Shown here: positions 1-12,118 of the stretch, in pieces
How the letters are laid out: each line of letters starts with the position of its first letter
Position numbering within the stretch: the first letter of the stretch is position 1
NCBI GenBank assembly: GCA_902729315.2
Contig: LR746270.1
Location: 2,078,501-2,142,500 of the forward strand
Reading direction: 5' to 3'
Length of the DNA: 64,000 nucleotides
DNA from: Spirodela intermedia
Taxonomy: Eukaryota > Streptophyta > Magnoliopsida > Alismatales > Araceae
The notes under the pieces: model-generated
Database searches by the model: none
Told to the model about the DNA's origin: nothing
What the model saw: only the letters and a program-made list of their open reading frames with translations
Made by a program: the position numbers and the translations under genes

Positions 1-189
1 TTGTTGCATTGCTGATGCGAAAAACTCTTCAAAGCATATTCTGGGCACAATTTACCTCTCATGCTCTTCTCAAACCAAGTATCTTGTCTCGTGCAATAAT
101 GACCCAGTACAGTAGCACCGATGACAACTACAAGCGAGTAGGATGATCCAACCTTGCCACGGAAAAGCACGCCCATGGCTGTGGAGTTG

Positions 190-420
190 GCATCAGCAGC
201 CGGCCGACGTGCCTGTCGGAGCCTGACTCCCCAGTGGGCCCGAGTTCATCGACTTCCTAAATCCGCCGCCACAGCCGCTCCCACCCACGGCCTATAGCCA
301 TACCGGGGACATGCAGGTGGTCGCGGCGGTGGCCGTGTATTTCTGCTCCGCCAATGGCAAGAGCACAAGGGCCGGAAGGCCGGAGCGCTACCTCCTGCTG
401 TTCCGGCGTAGGCAGTGAGA
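190..420 (+). other. GC-rich fragment with a short open frame, possible exon relic
   Basis: A GC-rich island stands out from AT-rich flanks. On the plus strand one frame is open from about 228 (after a TGA at 225-227) to a TGA at about 418-420. It contains a Pro-rich stretch, then a hydrophobic segment beginning GDMQVVAAVAVYF and an Arg-rich end. I do not recognise the family, there is no clear start codon, and an acceptor-like CCCCAG lies just upstream. It could be the last exon of a gene beginning before the window, a relic, or chance openness in GC-rich DNA. Confidence 0.2.
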
Positions 421-876
421 CTACCGAAGAGGGGCCGGAAGAGTGGGCAGGACGAGCCAGCCAGGCGGCAACGGCGGCGGCGGTCGCGGCGGCAAGCGGG
501 GAATTCATGTTTGAGTGGATGGACAGGGATGCACCCGCGGGTGATCACTGTCTCCATCTTTCCATATATCTTTATATTTACACACGCATATCCATATATA
601 TACATCTATATGTAGAAGAGAGAGAGACAGACAGAGACAGAGAGAGGCTGGGGTAGAGTATACATATGCATATATATATTGTATTCTTTTCAGATTTCAG
701 TCAGCCGAAACAGGCTGGCCGGGCGCGGGCCTCGCCTGGGAGAAGGATCTCCACTCCGGGGGCACACGCCATTGAAAAGAATACAGCACCAGTAGGCATT
801 GAAAAGAAACAGGCGGCCACCTTACCCATCCAACCTGGCAGGAAAATCCTGCCCAGGGCAGATCATCTGTCTCCCC

Positions 877-883
877 TATAAAT
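877..883 (+). promoter_or_regulatory. TATA box of the lipid-transfer protein gene
   Basis: A TATAAAT motif in a C-rich context lies about 160 bases before the start codon at 1040 and about 30 bases before the CT-repeat leader. The spacing fits transcription starting near 905-915, which would place the whole CT tract in the 5' leader. Confidence 0.6.
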
Positions 884-912
884 CTCCCCCGGCAACTCCT
901 CTCCCTCCCACG

Positions 913-913
<1 letters not shown>

Positions 914-987
<74 letters not shown>

Positions 988-1021
988 TCTCTCTCTCTCT
1001 CCCTCTCTCTCGCTCTCGCTC
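914..1021 (+). repeat. Long (CT)n microsatellite in a 5' leader
   Basis: About 105 bases of nearly pure CT, with a few CCCT and CGCT interruptions at the 3' end, ending 18 bases before the LTPG start codon. CT/GA tracts in plant leaders are known binding sites for BPC/GAGA-type factors; a role here is inference. Confidence 0.9.
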
Positions 1022-1039
1022 TGAGTAGTCGTTGCAACG

Positions 1040-1675
1040 ATGGGTAGAACGGCGGTGGTTCTGGTTCTGGTGGCCGCGGTTGCAGCGGCGCTCTGGACAG
1101 GGGTGGCGGCGCAATCCAGCTGCAATTCGGTGATCCTCAGCTTGGTGCCGTGCGTGCTGTACATCGGGGGCAGCTCTTCGACGCCGTCGGCGCAGTGCTG
1201 CACCCAGCTGGCCAGCGTCGTCAAGTCCCAACCGGAGTGTCTCTGCTCCGTTCTCAGCGGCAGCGCTGGGGTGAGCACCACCGTGAACCAGACGCGGGCC
1301 CTCGCCCTACCCGGAGCCTGCAACGTTCAGACCCCCTCGGCGAGCCTCTGCAGCGGTGAGCTCCTCCGATTGCTGGAGATGGTAGTATTTCGGAATCTCC
1401 TCCTTCCACGCTATAATTATTGATTTGGATTATAATTTTTATGGAAAGCGCCGCCACCGTCGTCAACCCCGGCGGCACCTCCCACCGCCCCACCGCCGTC
1501 AAGGCCGGCGCCGCCCCACATCCCGCCACCGTCCTCAGGCCCGGCGACCGCCTCCACCCCGCCAGCCGACGGAGGAACGAAGGCCACTCCTCCCGGCGGG
1601 GATCCTTCCAGTGGGAACTCCAACAGGATGACGTTTGCCGTCTTCTTCTGCACTCTCTTCGCCGCCGCATTCTAA
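1040..1675 (+). CDS. LTPG: Non-specific lipid-transfer protein, GPI-anchored (LTPG type), 2 exons
   Basis: Exons 1040-1355 and 1449-1675 (phase-1 junction, 93-base intron with GTGAGC donor) give 180 residues. A signal peptide covers roughly residues 1-24 (ends GVAAQ). The eight-cysteine motif of plant lipid-transfer proteins is complete: Cys28, 38, 53-54, 67, 69, 94 and 104, with the CC and CxC pairs. Exon 2 encodes a long Pro/Ser/Thr-rich linker and a hydrophobic tail ([15 protein letters not shown]), as expected for GPI-anchor addition. Family knowledge: such proteins sit on the outer plasma membrane and help export cuticular or suberin lipids. The start is the first ATG after the CT leader, and a TATA box lies at 877. 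Reading through the intron would end after about 22 codons. Confidence 0.9.
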
Positions 1676-1905
1676 ACCGGTGCCTTCTAAGACCCTGATC
1701 AGGGAGGAGCGGGGCCGGCGGCGGTTCACACTCGCCTGGCGTTACCTTGCTACTTGTTGGTTTCTCTGATGATCAGCTCATTTGGTTTCAATTAAATTGC
1801 CAGTTCTCTTTATAATTTTATCACGCAGAATCCATTTCCAAATAAGATTTCCCAGCCAGCCAAGCAGACCTGAGCCGGGCATCTCTTACGAGGCCTAACT
1901 GCGCA

Positions 1906-1952
<47 letters not shown>
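1906..1952. repeat. Compound (AT)n(AG)n microsatellite
   Basis: About 23 bases of AT repeat pass directly into about 24 bases of AG repeat. The same arrangement recurs, larger, at 62903-63008. Confidence 0.9.
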
Positions 1953-4900
1953 ATCGCTTCTTCTCTCGCGTCATAGTCTTTCTCCCTCAGTCTCTCGCCG
2001 GAATGCAAAGAATTTTCTCACAAACCTGGTCTCTGAAGCAAATTGTCATCAAATTTACATGATAATTTTCTTACAGATATATCTTCAATTTTTTAGTGAC
2101 CGGCTTCATCCCTGGTAGATTCTACCGAAAAATCCAATAAAACATATATAAACCTCCAGGTACAATATAATTATAGATAGCATGGTCAAATTAAGTTTTT
2201 CGCTCTTCTAGTCATAGTCAAATGAAGGATCAATACTGGGCCAGATTAAGGCTGCACAATATTTTTATTTAAAGAATTATATATCATCTGTTAAATGATG
2301 ATCATTTTAATTTGTGGGTCAAACTCATAAACCAACCGGAGGTAAGGGAAAAATAATCACGGATAAACAGTTACCCTCAATGAGAATTCAGGCAAAATAA
2401 GATGAGATGATGATGCCTCTAGTGGTTTTAGTTAATATTTGAGATAAGCTTTTCTAATGTTATCTCATAGTTGCAAGCTCCTTTGGTAGACTTGAACCTC
2501 ATCTTCTTTCTTTTAGAAAAATTGACTAAGCTGATTCAAAGTACTTGCCTCTTTGTGTTGGCTAAGATTACTCAAAATTCTCTCTCTAATGCTGTAGGTG
2601 TATGATCAAATACACTGATTCAAAATTTGTTACACCTACAGTCAATGTGGTTCTATGATTTTGAGATTATAATCTTATAATTTTTTATGTATTTTCATCA
2701 CCAAAATTATTTAAGCTCCTAAAGTGAGCAGTCTCTCTATTCTAGATGTCAAGATATTAGCTTGACTTATCACTATTGTTACAAAAAATCCTCTTTCGTA
2801 AAAATCAATAACAATGATAGAATGCATATGAATCAATTTTCTGGCCAAGTGAATTCTTTTCCTTGACTCTTGTTAGTCTAAATGTTTCATAAATATTTTT
2901 TTGAATGTTTGATATGTTTGATCTCTCAAAGGAAGTCAAATATTAATTCTTAAACCAACCATGGATCAACACAATATATTCCAATGAGTTTCTCTTAAGA
3001 TACAATGATAGTTGTGTCAACACACCTAGGTTTTTTTTCAGCAACCTGATGAAGGTGCTTGGGTGGATCGGTGGCAGGAAAAAGATATTCTCAAGAGTTA
3101 TTAAGCCTGAGCATTCTTAACTCTGGAATTCTTATGAGATCCAATTCCAACACACCTAGGTTGACTCATGGATCAAACTAGTTAGGGTTTGTTTCTTATA
3201 CTTTTTTTTTATTCCAAGTCATTTTTCCTTCCCAATTTTTTTTTCCAGCTTTCCTATTTTGTATCTCTATTATATTTGACCATTTTGATCTTCATTCAAA
3301 CATTAATGTAATAATAATACATGTATGATCGATTTGAATAATTATTATTATTTTCAACATCAAAACACTTAACCAAACAAGTTCCATGAGTTTATATATT
3401 ATAACTGATAAAGTGAATTTTTTATATATTGATCCTCAGTTTGATGCTTCTATTTTCTAACAGAAATTTGACATACTTGAATATTCTACTTCATATACTA
3501 TGTTACTGCGCAGAATTATTGAACTTTATATTGTACTTTATATCGAACTAGGAAGAATGATATGCTACACCACTATGCCACTTAAATTTGATGAACCTAA
3601 ATATGTACAAAGTATATTCTGCTTAATATCCTGCACTATTAGGCAAGTTACATGTAATGCCCTGAATTGTGCAACTTGATACGTTTAGCTATTCTACAAC
3701 ATAAGTTACACATACTTAAGTATGAGGAAACTTAATATAATGTATTATTTCCCAAATTCTCACATAGCAAAAACTAAAACTTAATATCTTGCCCTATTAT
3801 GTCAAATAAATTTTATATGTTAAAATATGAGACAATGTACTTTGTTATTTGAAATAAAAATATAAAATTTAAAATAGTAATATATGAAACTTGATATTCT
3901 ATAGAACTATAGCATGTAAATTTCTAATGGTAAAATATGAAGGTGCATTTGCTTTCCCATTAATATACCACTCTTTTCCTTATTTTCTATCATTATTCTT
4001 CAGGATAAATTTCTACTTAAAGAGTAAAAGTTTTAAAAAATATTTTGATCAATCTCCAACTTACATGCAACTTATCTAGTATCCAAGGGATATTTATTCA
4101 ATTACACTGATTAAGATAACATTAAATTTCAATTTTTCCATGATAGACATCTGCCAACTTAAAACTTTATCTACATTTCTAAAACTAAAAAAAAAGTATA
4201 TCTCTAATGATTAAAAATTTATTACCTTTTCTTCTTTTGTAGATGTTATTCTGATCATTAGTATTTTTACTTATGTTTAAGGTCAAAATCCCGCAGGTCA
4301 ACACATAATTTTTATATAGGGAAAAACATGTACATTTCAAATATATAACATTTATGAGCGTATGTTGATAATTTTTTGTATAATTCTAAAGGATCAAAAC
4401 ATAAAATATCACCTTGACTTTTGCATCCTTTTCTTGTTCAAAAATTCATTTATTCACCTAAAACTCATGCAAAATACCTCATATCAAAATTTGAGGTCAT
4501 AATCATCAATATTTGAATTTAAAATTCAACATTCTTTCAATAACAAAGTCATTTCATTGAGGAAAGCATGTAACCTGATTATGCATTTTTTTGCTTCATG
4601 TTGGAAAACTTGCAATCACTAGATTACAATTTTTAGTCACATGTCCAATCTTGTGTCTTATCTCCTTGTAAATATATATAATGTCAATCCATTCAAATAG
4701 TTGACATTGTTTTCTCCACTCCAAGATTCAACTAAATTTTTTGTATTCATTGCCTACGTGGAAGGCAAGGAAATATTGTTTGACAAGTATTCAAATGAAT
4801 AACCTCTGGTGGAACTCTAGTTCTCCATGCCTTTTCAATTGGAGGAAAGTTCAGATTATAACTATTAAGAAGGCAAAATATGCATGCTTAAATAATAGGA

Positions 4901-7900
4901 AATTGATTGGATTAATTCTTTTGAGTTATAGCCTAGAAATTTTAAATGTTAGATTCCAAAAATTGTGTCAAATCTATATGTCAATAATAGTTTATTTTTT
5001 TCTTTCACACCCATATGCTATCAATAGTCTTCAATTTCAATTCATAAAATTCAATTCCAATTTATGAATGTTATATATTTTAAAATCAGATAACATTTTC
5101 TATTTCTCTCCAATATTTTTAAAGTAAAATGTATGCTTCTCTTCAAAATTCATAACATTGTGCAATTTTTATCCAGCAATCAACAAGTTTACTGATGAAT
5201 CTAGAAATAGCTAAGCACTATGCATATCTCAAGTTATTATGTATCACTATACAAAATTCATTTCCCTCATACTAAATGAAATAGTCATTTTTATTTATTG
5301 ATTTCAAAAAATTTATTTGGTTATTGTTCATGTTACATATTTACTACTTATGAATAAATTTTAAACCTCCATTGTTTTTTAATAGAACAAGTTTTTCTTG
5401 TTGTGAAGATTCTGGCCACTAGCTTTCTATTGGTAGAGAAAATTCTGAAATTCTAGAATTAAGGCTTTTACTTGAGCTAATATCCTTCATTCATATTTGA
5501 CATAAAACAAGACCAGAAATTGATACTTTATGGGAACATAAAGGAATCCATTCGTCTCATTATCATTAAACAATAAAATTAATGAAGAGAATATGTGAAA
5601 ATCAATGATGTCCCAAAAATGCTCAACCAATTAAACAAAAGGGTGCTAAGAGGTTGTGACGGTTTAATTGATAGCCTTTATATAGAGGGGATTGTATTAG
5701 CCTGAAAAATCAAAGGTGAAATATAGTTGAACCCAAAAATGAGATCAAGGCTAAATGCACATGGATTAAATAATTTAATCGAAGAATGAGAAGAAGCACA
5801 TACATGGCCTAGGAGAGAGAGCATTGCAGCATTTATGTACTCTATTGAATAGTCATACATCTGAGCATGCAAGCTGGAACCCAGGGTGGTGAATGTCCTA
5901 GCACAAGCATAGGCATGTAACGACGTATGGGCCTCAACACTTGCTGACAAGCATGCCATAGATGTGATTGGATACTAACAAGCGTATAAGCAAAGAAGCA
6001 TAGCCAACAACATGCAAATAAACAGAGATGTGGTTGTGAAAAAGTAAATAGGCACAATCTCAATTCGGGATGGGTTGGATGGGAATGGGCATAATCACAC
6101 ACGGGAGAACATATGTGGTATAAATTGTGCATTGTTAGATTGACATGGGTGGCCTTGCACAAGTGAGAGAGAATGAACATGATCACAATCAAATTCAGGC
6201 AAGAAGATGTGGGAGTGGATGTGTGCAAGCACAAGCAAGTAGGTGCAGATGTAGCTGAGAGTGGCTTTACTTACATGGGACATGCAAGTGTGAGTGTTCG
6301 AGGGTGGAAGGCAGCAAGAAGATGGGTAGGTGGGCACCAAATAGGCATGGGAATCTTATGGAGGTAAAAAAATGTGACATCAGGCCTCTCCAAACTCTCT
6401 CAAAACCAACAGCTATTGTGAAATAAAAAAATGTTCTCTTACTAAGCCTAACTATGGAGGGGTAGTGCATTTTAAAAGCTCCTACATGACACACGTAGTA
6501 GTGAGATCTAACCAAAAGTTAATAATTTGGTCGTGCGTCAAGGGCTATGGATCTTTTACCCAATCTATTAGAGCCTTGTAAGAATATTAATCTATACTCA
6601 ATTGGATTGAGTTAAACTTGATGAGTACATATGTGATCATGACCTCAATGCATAATCGCATAGCACACCATCTTAATTTAGTTATGATTTTCATTGCTTT
6701 ATTTTTATCTCACTTAGCAAACTTAAGGATTTCTCTTCATTCGTCCGGCTCTTCCATCATGCAAGGTAGCCTTGGAACTTGTTTGCTCATTTGTCATGCT
6801 ACATGGATCATGTAAATTAAGTTGTCTCTCTCATTGTATGAGGTATGGCTGAAAAATTATCTTGTGTGATTGAGGAATCATCTGACCAAAGTTAGCCCTT
6901 GCATCATTGTAAGTCTTCATTATTATATAGATAAAAAGATCACAAAGTCATCACATAAATCATCTTCGATTGATCAATAAATAAGTCATCTTCAAGAAGA
7001 AGATGATCTATCGAGAGATGAGTCATCACCTCCTGAGAATATACTAGATGCGATGAAGAGCCTCCTCTTGTTGTGTGGACCAAAAGATGAAACTCCCTAA
7101 GACATACCCTACCTCTATCCAATTTATCCTCATCATGTGACAATTGTCGAAGATTTACAAAATTATTATTTTTTCACTTTCTCAGGTGACAGCTAACAGA
7201 GTCAATTTGACAACCCACTTTATTGATTTTTAGACTTCACAAGAAGATCTAAAAACTAATCACGTTGTCTGTGTCCAAAGAAAACCTTTGAGGTTACAGA
7301 CATTGCATAATAATCTTGCCAAACATAGAATTCTAGTGGTTGCTATCGCGAAGTTATAATTCTATATTTCTTACTTTATACTTATTTTTTTACTTAATTT
7401 AGTGATACTCTATGTGATTTCACATTTCAAAACTATTCTTCATTAAATTATGATTCTTCTAACTTTTATATAACTTAATTTGATATATTAAATCATCTAT
7501 AATCACTTACGTAAGAATCATCAAGCAAAACTTTGTTTTCACTCAATTTGTATTTTTTGGGTGCTAACATCATCATAACATCTGCACCTTTATTTTCTTT
7601 TTTTATAAACTTTTAAATATATTTTATATTCATCATCTAGTCTAAAATTATTAAAAAATCATATTCTTTTAAGAAAATTCTGAAATATTGCTCGATACTA
7701 TATTACATCCTATGATCAACTTCAAAATTAATTACTATTTTTTAACCCTTTTGATAAATTATAATTGATATATTTGTTAAGAAATACTTTTAAATATTTG
7801 AAAATTAATATTTATTAATTTTAAAAATATTTAAATTTACGTGATTTATTATATATTGACTAAGTCACATCACATTAGATGAGATATCATTCACTCATAT

Positions 7901-8189
7901 AATCCGTTACTTTGGTCAATTGTATTAATACATCTATCACAAGTATAAATGAACCATGGTAATTCTGGAAACTAACTTATTTTAAATTTCTATTTAATAA
8001 TTTTCTATATGATTCTATGTTGGAATAATTTTTATCATCTCCATGGCCATTTGCATTTCCTTTGTGGTATTGCCATCATTGTACCATTATAAGAGTTGTC
8101 TTACTAGGTGCACACAATGGGTGTGAAACTTCACTTTTCCTTTATCCTTCCTCATCTACTCATTGTCTCCACTTTCATCTCACCTTCTT

Positions 8190-8192
<3 letters not shown>

Positions 8193-8269
<77 letters not shown>

Positions 8270-8294
8270 CTTTCTCTCTCTTTCTCTCTCTCTC
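8193..8294. repeat. (CT)n microsatellite with CTTT interruptions
   Basis: About 100 bases of CT repeat, with TTTCTCTC variants in its 3' half, followed by a poly-C run and a short AT repeat near 8313-8332. It lies in the spacer; no gene start could be tied to it, although the pyrimidine-rich strand continues to about 8590. Confidence 0.85.
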
Positions 8295-9548
8295 ACACAC
8301 TTCTCACTCTCTCCCCCCCCCCCATATATATATACATCATTGTGCTCCTCTCTACATCCCTCTCCGTAGACCTCTCTTTGTTCTTTATCTCCCTCTCGCC
8401 TTGCTCCAAATTCCCATCGCTCTCTACACTTCCTCTTTATGTGTCACCACTTTTTATCTTCCTCTCGCTATTCTCTGCATATTTCTTTCAGCGTCTTTTC
8501 TGTCTCTATTTCCTTTTCATTACGGCCTCTCCAAGTCCCTTTCCTCTGCATCTCTGTCTCATTCTCCCCACTCCACTATCTCTTTCATAGCATGCCTTCT
8601 TTAACATAAGGTTAACACATTGAAAAACATTTAATGGTAATCAATGATATTAATTTTTTGGCTGAATAATAAGCGTATTTTTCCTTAATCGATAATATAC
8701 CATTATTATGGTTGTCATTTAATGCAGTTAGTAAACCATTCAATGGTAGGTCACTAGGATTTAATAACATATATTAAAATATTGTTTCACTGATGGTAGG
8801 CAAGTGATCGAGGGTGTGAGATGACAGTAGGACATGCAGGAGAAAGGTTACGAGCTGATCATTGATCTCTTTTTTTCTGTTCCATTGTATGTGTATATTT
8901 TAGTGATACCATCCTATTTGGTTTATCAGATAAATAGACACTCTTCTTAAACCCAAAACGTTGATATTTAATGAAAAAATCATTTTTATTGAGTAATTTC
9001 TCTTATTCCATAGATGTTGGGAGGAACCTTTCTGTAGAGTGAGCACTGAAAAAGAAGGAAGGTTTTATCAGCACCTAAGATGATGTGTGGGAATCACGTT
9101 ATCTGCTAGTAAGTATTATTTCACCAATGCTCTTGACGACTACCACTGATAAATAATAGCACCTTGCCATTTATAGGAATCATAAATTTCTATGATGATT
9201 CGTTGCCAATAGGACTATTAAACCGGCGTGGATACATAAACATTAGCAGATGCTTCCCTAACTCATTTCCCTGAATTTCGCACCTTCGGGCAACAGTGGT
9301 CATAGTTTTCATTGCACATGTAATGAATGCTTTATACCAATTGTTTAGCCGGGTGAAGTAGACTTCAAATTCTGATAGGACCCACATTAGCAGACTTTTT
9401 ATTTCTTCTTTTGATAGACATTGGATTCAGATGGCAATCTATCTGGCCGCTCCATCAATATTCATAATCGTATCTTTCTAAGAACTTTGTAAATTTTACA
9501 TGCTTTCTAAATAAAAATAGAAAGTTTTTCCATCCTGTTGCCGTAGTA

Positions 9549-9551
<3 letters not shown>

Positions 9552-9608
<57 letters not shown>
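9552..9608 (+). repeat. (CT)n microsatellite upstream of the LIM gene
   Basis: A pure CT repeat of about 56 bases followed by pyrimidine-rich DNA up to the LIM start codon at 10085. A TATA-like CTAAATAAAAATAG lies at about 9506-9519. The position suggests the tract is in, or just upstream of, the 5' leader of the LIM gene. Confidence 0.85.
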
Positions 9609-9612
<4 letters not shown>

Positions 9613-10084
9613 CCTCTTTATCTGTGTCCCCCAAATATTTGCTCTTTGACGTCGTCAACGACCGTTCGTCTCCGACCGAGCTCCTCCCGCCCTTCTTTCT
9701 CTCCCTCCATCCTGTCACTCACCGTCTCCTCCACCATTCTTCTCCAACCATCCGCGTCTCTTCCGTCCTCCAACGAACAGGTTGCCCGCTTGCCGGGCAT
9801 TCACGGCGGAGCTTTCTTCACGTGTCCCCCTCCCTCGAAAGTCCATCTCCAATTCTCCCTCCCCCCCCCCTCCCCCGCTTTAGCCCCCCTTTCTTCTTCC
9901 TTCCCCGACCCTGAAGGAGGGAGACCACCCCCTCGCCGATTCTTGCTAAACTCCCTCTCCACCCTCTTCCCTCCTTCCCCACCGGGTCTCCTTTTCTGTG
10001 TCACCATTGACGATCTCCCATCAGCTCCTGAAGTCGGAGGGCTCGACCGGGCATCCCCAGATCGCCACCAGTTCGCCGCAGAGG

Positions 10085-10698
10085 ATGTCGTTCAGCGGGA
10101 CACTGGACAAGTGCAAGGCCTGCGATAAGACAGTCTACGTTGTCGACTCCCTTTCCATCGACGGCGTCCCGTTCCACAAATCATGCTTCAAGTGCACCCA
10201 CTGCAAGGGCACCCTTGCCGTCAGTCCTCTCTCTCTCTCTCTAACCCTCCGTCTCCATACGGGCTGTCCTGACGTCGATCTCCTCACTGTGACGCATCTC
10301 CTCACCCTGCACAGATGAGCAACTACTCGTCCATGGACGGCGTTCTCTACTGCAAGCCGCACTTCGAGCAGCTCTTCAAGGAGACCGGCAGCTTTTCAAA
10401 GGGCTTCCACGCCGGTCGGTGTTACCATTCCGAAAGAATCCTTCCACCAACGTCATTTCCATGCGTTATTATTCATCAATATCTAGAGAGAGAGAGAGAG
10501 GGAGAGAGAAGTTTTCTTCATGCCTGCGGATGAGAGGACCATCTCCGTCGAGTCTCCTATCTCTTTCTTTCTCTCGCCGTTCTCATTCTCCGGGTCTCTG
10601 ATTCGTGGCTTGTTTTTCTCTGATTCTGCTTGCCTCTGCGGACGGACGGCCAGCTCCAAAGCCCGGCGAGAGGCAGAACGAATTGGTAAGACCCGCCT

Positions 10699-10746
<48 letters not shown>

Positions 10747-11226
10747 TCGTTCGAGTTCCTCGTGGAACGGGAAACAGAATCTCATGGGCCGTCCCAAACA
10801 TTGCAGAATAGGACCCCGAGCAAGATCTCCTTCATGTTCAGCGGCACTCAGGACAAGTGCTCCGTCTGCAAGAAGACAGCGTACCCATTAGAGAAGGTCC
10901 TCTCTCTCTCTCTCTCTCTCCCTCTCCCCTCACACACACATCAAAAGCCGAAGAGATATATGTATAGAGAGAGAGAGATGCCTAATGCATGTGTGATGCG
11001 GCAGGTGACGGTGGAGGGGGAGGCGTACCATAAGACGTGCTTCAGGTGCTCTCACGGGGGGTGTCCACTGACGACGTCCTCTTACGCGGCCTTCGAGGGG
11101 GTCCTCTACTGCAAGCACCACTTCGCCCAGCTGTTCATGGAGAAGGGCAGCTACACCCACATCCTCAAGCACCAGGCCTCCTCCGTCAGGCGCGCCGCCG
11201 CCCCCGATCACCCTTCGTCCCCGTAG
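10085..11226 (+). CDS. WLIM2: Plant two-LIM-domain protein, WLIM2 type, 5 exons
   Basis: Exons 10085-10219, 10315-10414, 10654-10685, 10807-10896 and 11005-11226 join in phase to 192 residues, normal for plant LIM proteins. LIM1 zinc ligands: Cys10, Cys13, His31, Cys34, Cys37, Cys40, Cys58, His61. LIM2: Cys107, Cys110, His128, Cys131, Cys134, Cys139, Cys155, His158. The linker is short and basic, with the family signature RTPSK before FSGTQDKC. The N-terminus MSFSGTLDKCKACDKTVYV resembles WLIM2. Plant LIM proteins bind and bundle actin filaments and also enter the nucleus. Every intron carries CT or GA repeats. Intron 4 is 108 bases and has no stop in frame, so retention would insert 36 residues inside LIM2. 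The 32-base exon 3 is the least certain boundary. Confidence 0.93.
10700..10742 (+). repeat. (CT)n microsatellite in LIM intron 3
   Basis: A pure CT run of about 42 bases begins 14 bases after the intron 3 donor. The preceding intron 2 carries a GA run at 10485-10508, complementary in the transcript. Further short CT runs lie in intron 1 (about 10228-10241), intron 4 (10899-10921) and after the stop (11250-11274). Confidence 0.9.
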
Positions 11227-11298
11227 ACTCCTCCGCCCTCCCCCTCCACTCTCTCTCTCTCTCTCTCTCTCTCCCCCTCAAACAACGGCTGAGAAGCA

Positions 11299-11304
11299 AA
11301 TAAA
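11299..11304 (+). terminator. Poly(A) signal of the LIM gene
   Basis: AATAAA 73 bases after the stop codon, just beyond the CT run in the 3' UTR. This is the canonical near-upstream element at a typical distance. Confidence 0.5.
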
Positions 11305-12118
11305 AATACACACATCCCAGTCATCTTTGTTCCTCCTCTCTCAATTATTATTACTACAATTTATTATTATTAACCCATCTGACTTCCGTGCCTCGTCGAT
11401 CAAACAGCTGCTTTTCGGGTTTCTTGGCTTCTAATGAACATTACTTGCCTGTAAATACATAAAACGTAGGCTCTTTAGGGTGCCCGTCATCAGCCAGCGC
11501 CAATCTCCAGAGTCTTTGAGACCGACAGCAACTCTAACTACAGCATAAACTCAGGTGTGGGGCCGAAGATACAATAATCGTTTACTATAAATATATAAGA
11601 AAAACCCATCAATGTGATCTGAGTTGCCAGATGCATAACACGAAGAAAAGACAGTTTAAAAGCATCAGCCAGCAAGTGTAGAGCTTGGAACTTCTGGTCT
11701 GTCCTCACAGGATCAGACTGCTGCGCCACAATTTATAGGTTTTACAGACAGGGAAATAGGGGATTCGCAGACATGTTGCCCACCTTTGATTGGGACCCAC
11801 GACTTCCCCCCTCTATCTGCACAGGATCTTCCTTCTCCGAGGGTCTGCCGGTTTTGGCAAGAAACCCTTTCACTTGAAGAAGAGAGAGAAAAAGGAGAAC
11901 CTTTGAACAATGCCCTTTACAAGCTACCGCCGAAGCTTGAGCTTCAAGCGCTACAGACATGGGGACCCTCTATACAACCGCCGTCACGGATTCTCTGTGA
12001 GCAGCGGCGAGCAAAATTAGTAATTTTGTCTAGAAAGGAAGCTGCCACCGGTCCCCGAGTAGCTCTTCCTGTCGGAGCCCATCTACATCAGGAAAAGAGG
12101 TACACCGCTTTCGTTTAT
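11305..12118. other. Spacer between convergent LIM and EDR1-like genes
   Basis: About 0.8 kb between a plus-strand and a minus-strand 3' end. It must hold both 3' UTRs. I see no gene; the plus-strand open frame at 11786-12262 overlaps the kinase terminal exon and looks like a shadow. Confidence 0.6.

Larger units (their letters stand above)
1676..9500. other. AT-rich intergenic spacer
   Basis: About 7.8 kb without a credible gene. It is AT-rich, full of stops in all frames, and short open frames such as 4741-5067 look like chance. Visible features are the microsatellites at 1906-1952 and 8193-8294 and a short inverted repeat (11-base arms ending CTGTAGGTGTA and TACACCTACAG) near 2594-2640. 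The block at 5640-7300 is slightly less AT-rich and may be decayed transposon sequence, but no coding motif could be identified. Confidence 0.6.

Noticed and set aside
697-1323. Minus-strand open frame of 208 codons with long Glu-Arg runs opposite the LTPG gene
   Set aside because: The Glu-Arg run is only the CT microsatellite read backwards, and the rest is the antisense of exon 1. No family motif.
2590-2645. Small inverted repeat with CTGTAGGTGTA arms as a MITE
   Set aside because: Arms are only 11 bases with a loop of about 27 bases and no clear target-site duplication; this can occur by chance in AT-rich spacer.
8062-8604. 180-codon Ser-Leu-rich open frame on the plus strand
   Set aside because: Openness comes from the CT repeat, which has no stops in any plus-strand frame. 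No domain, and no supporting splice or start context.
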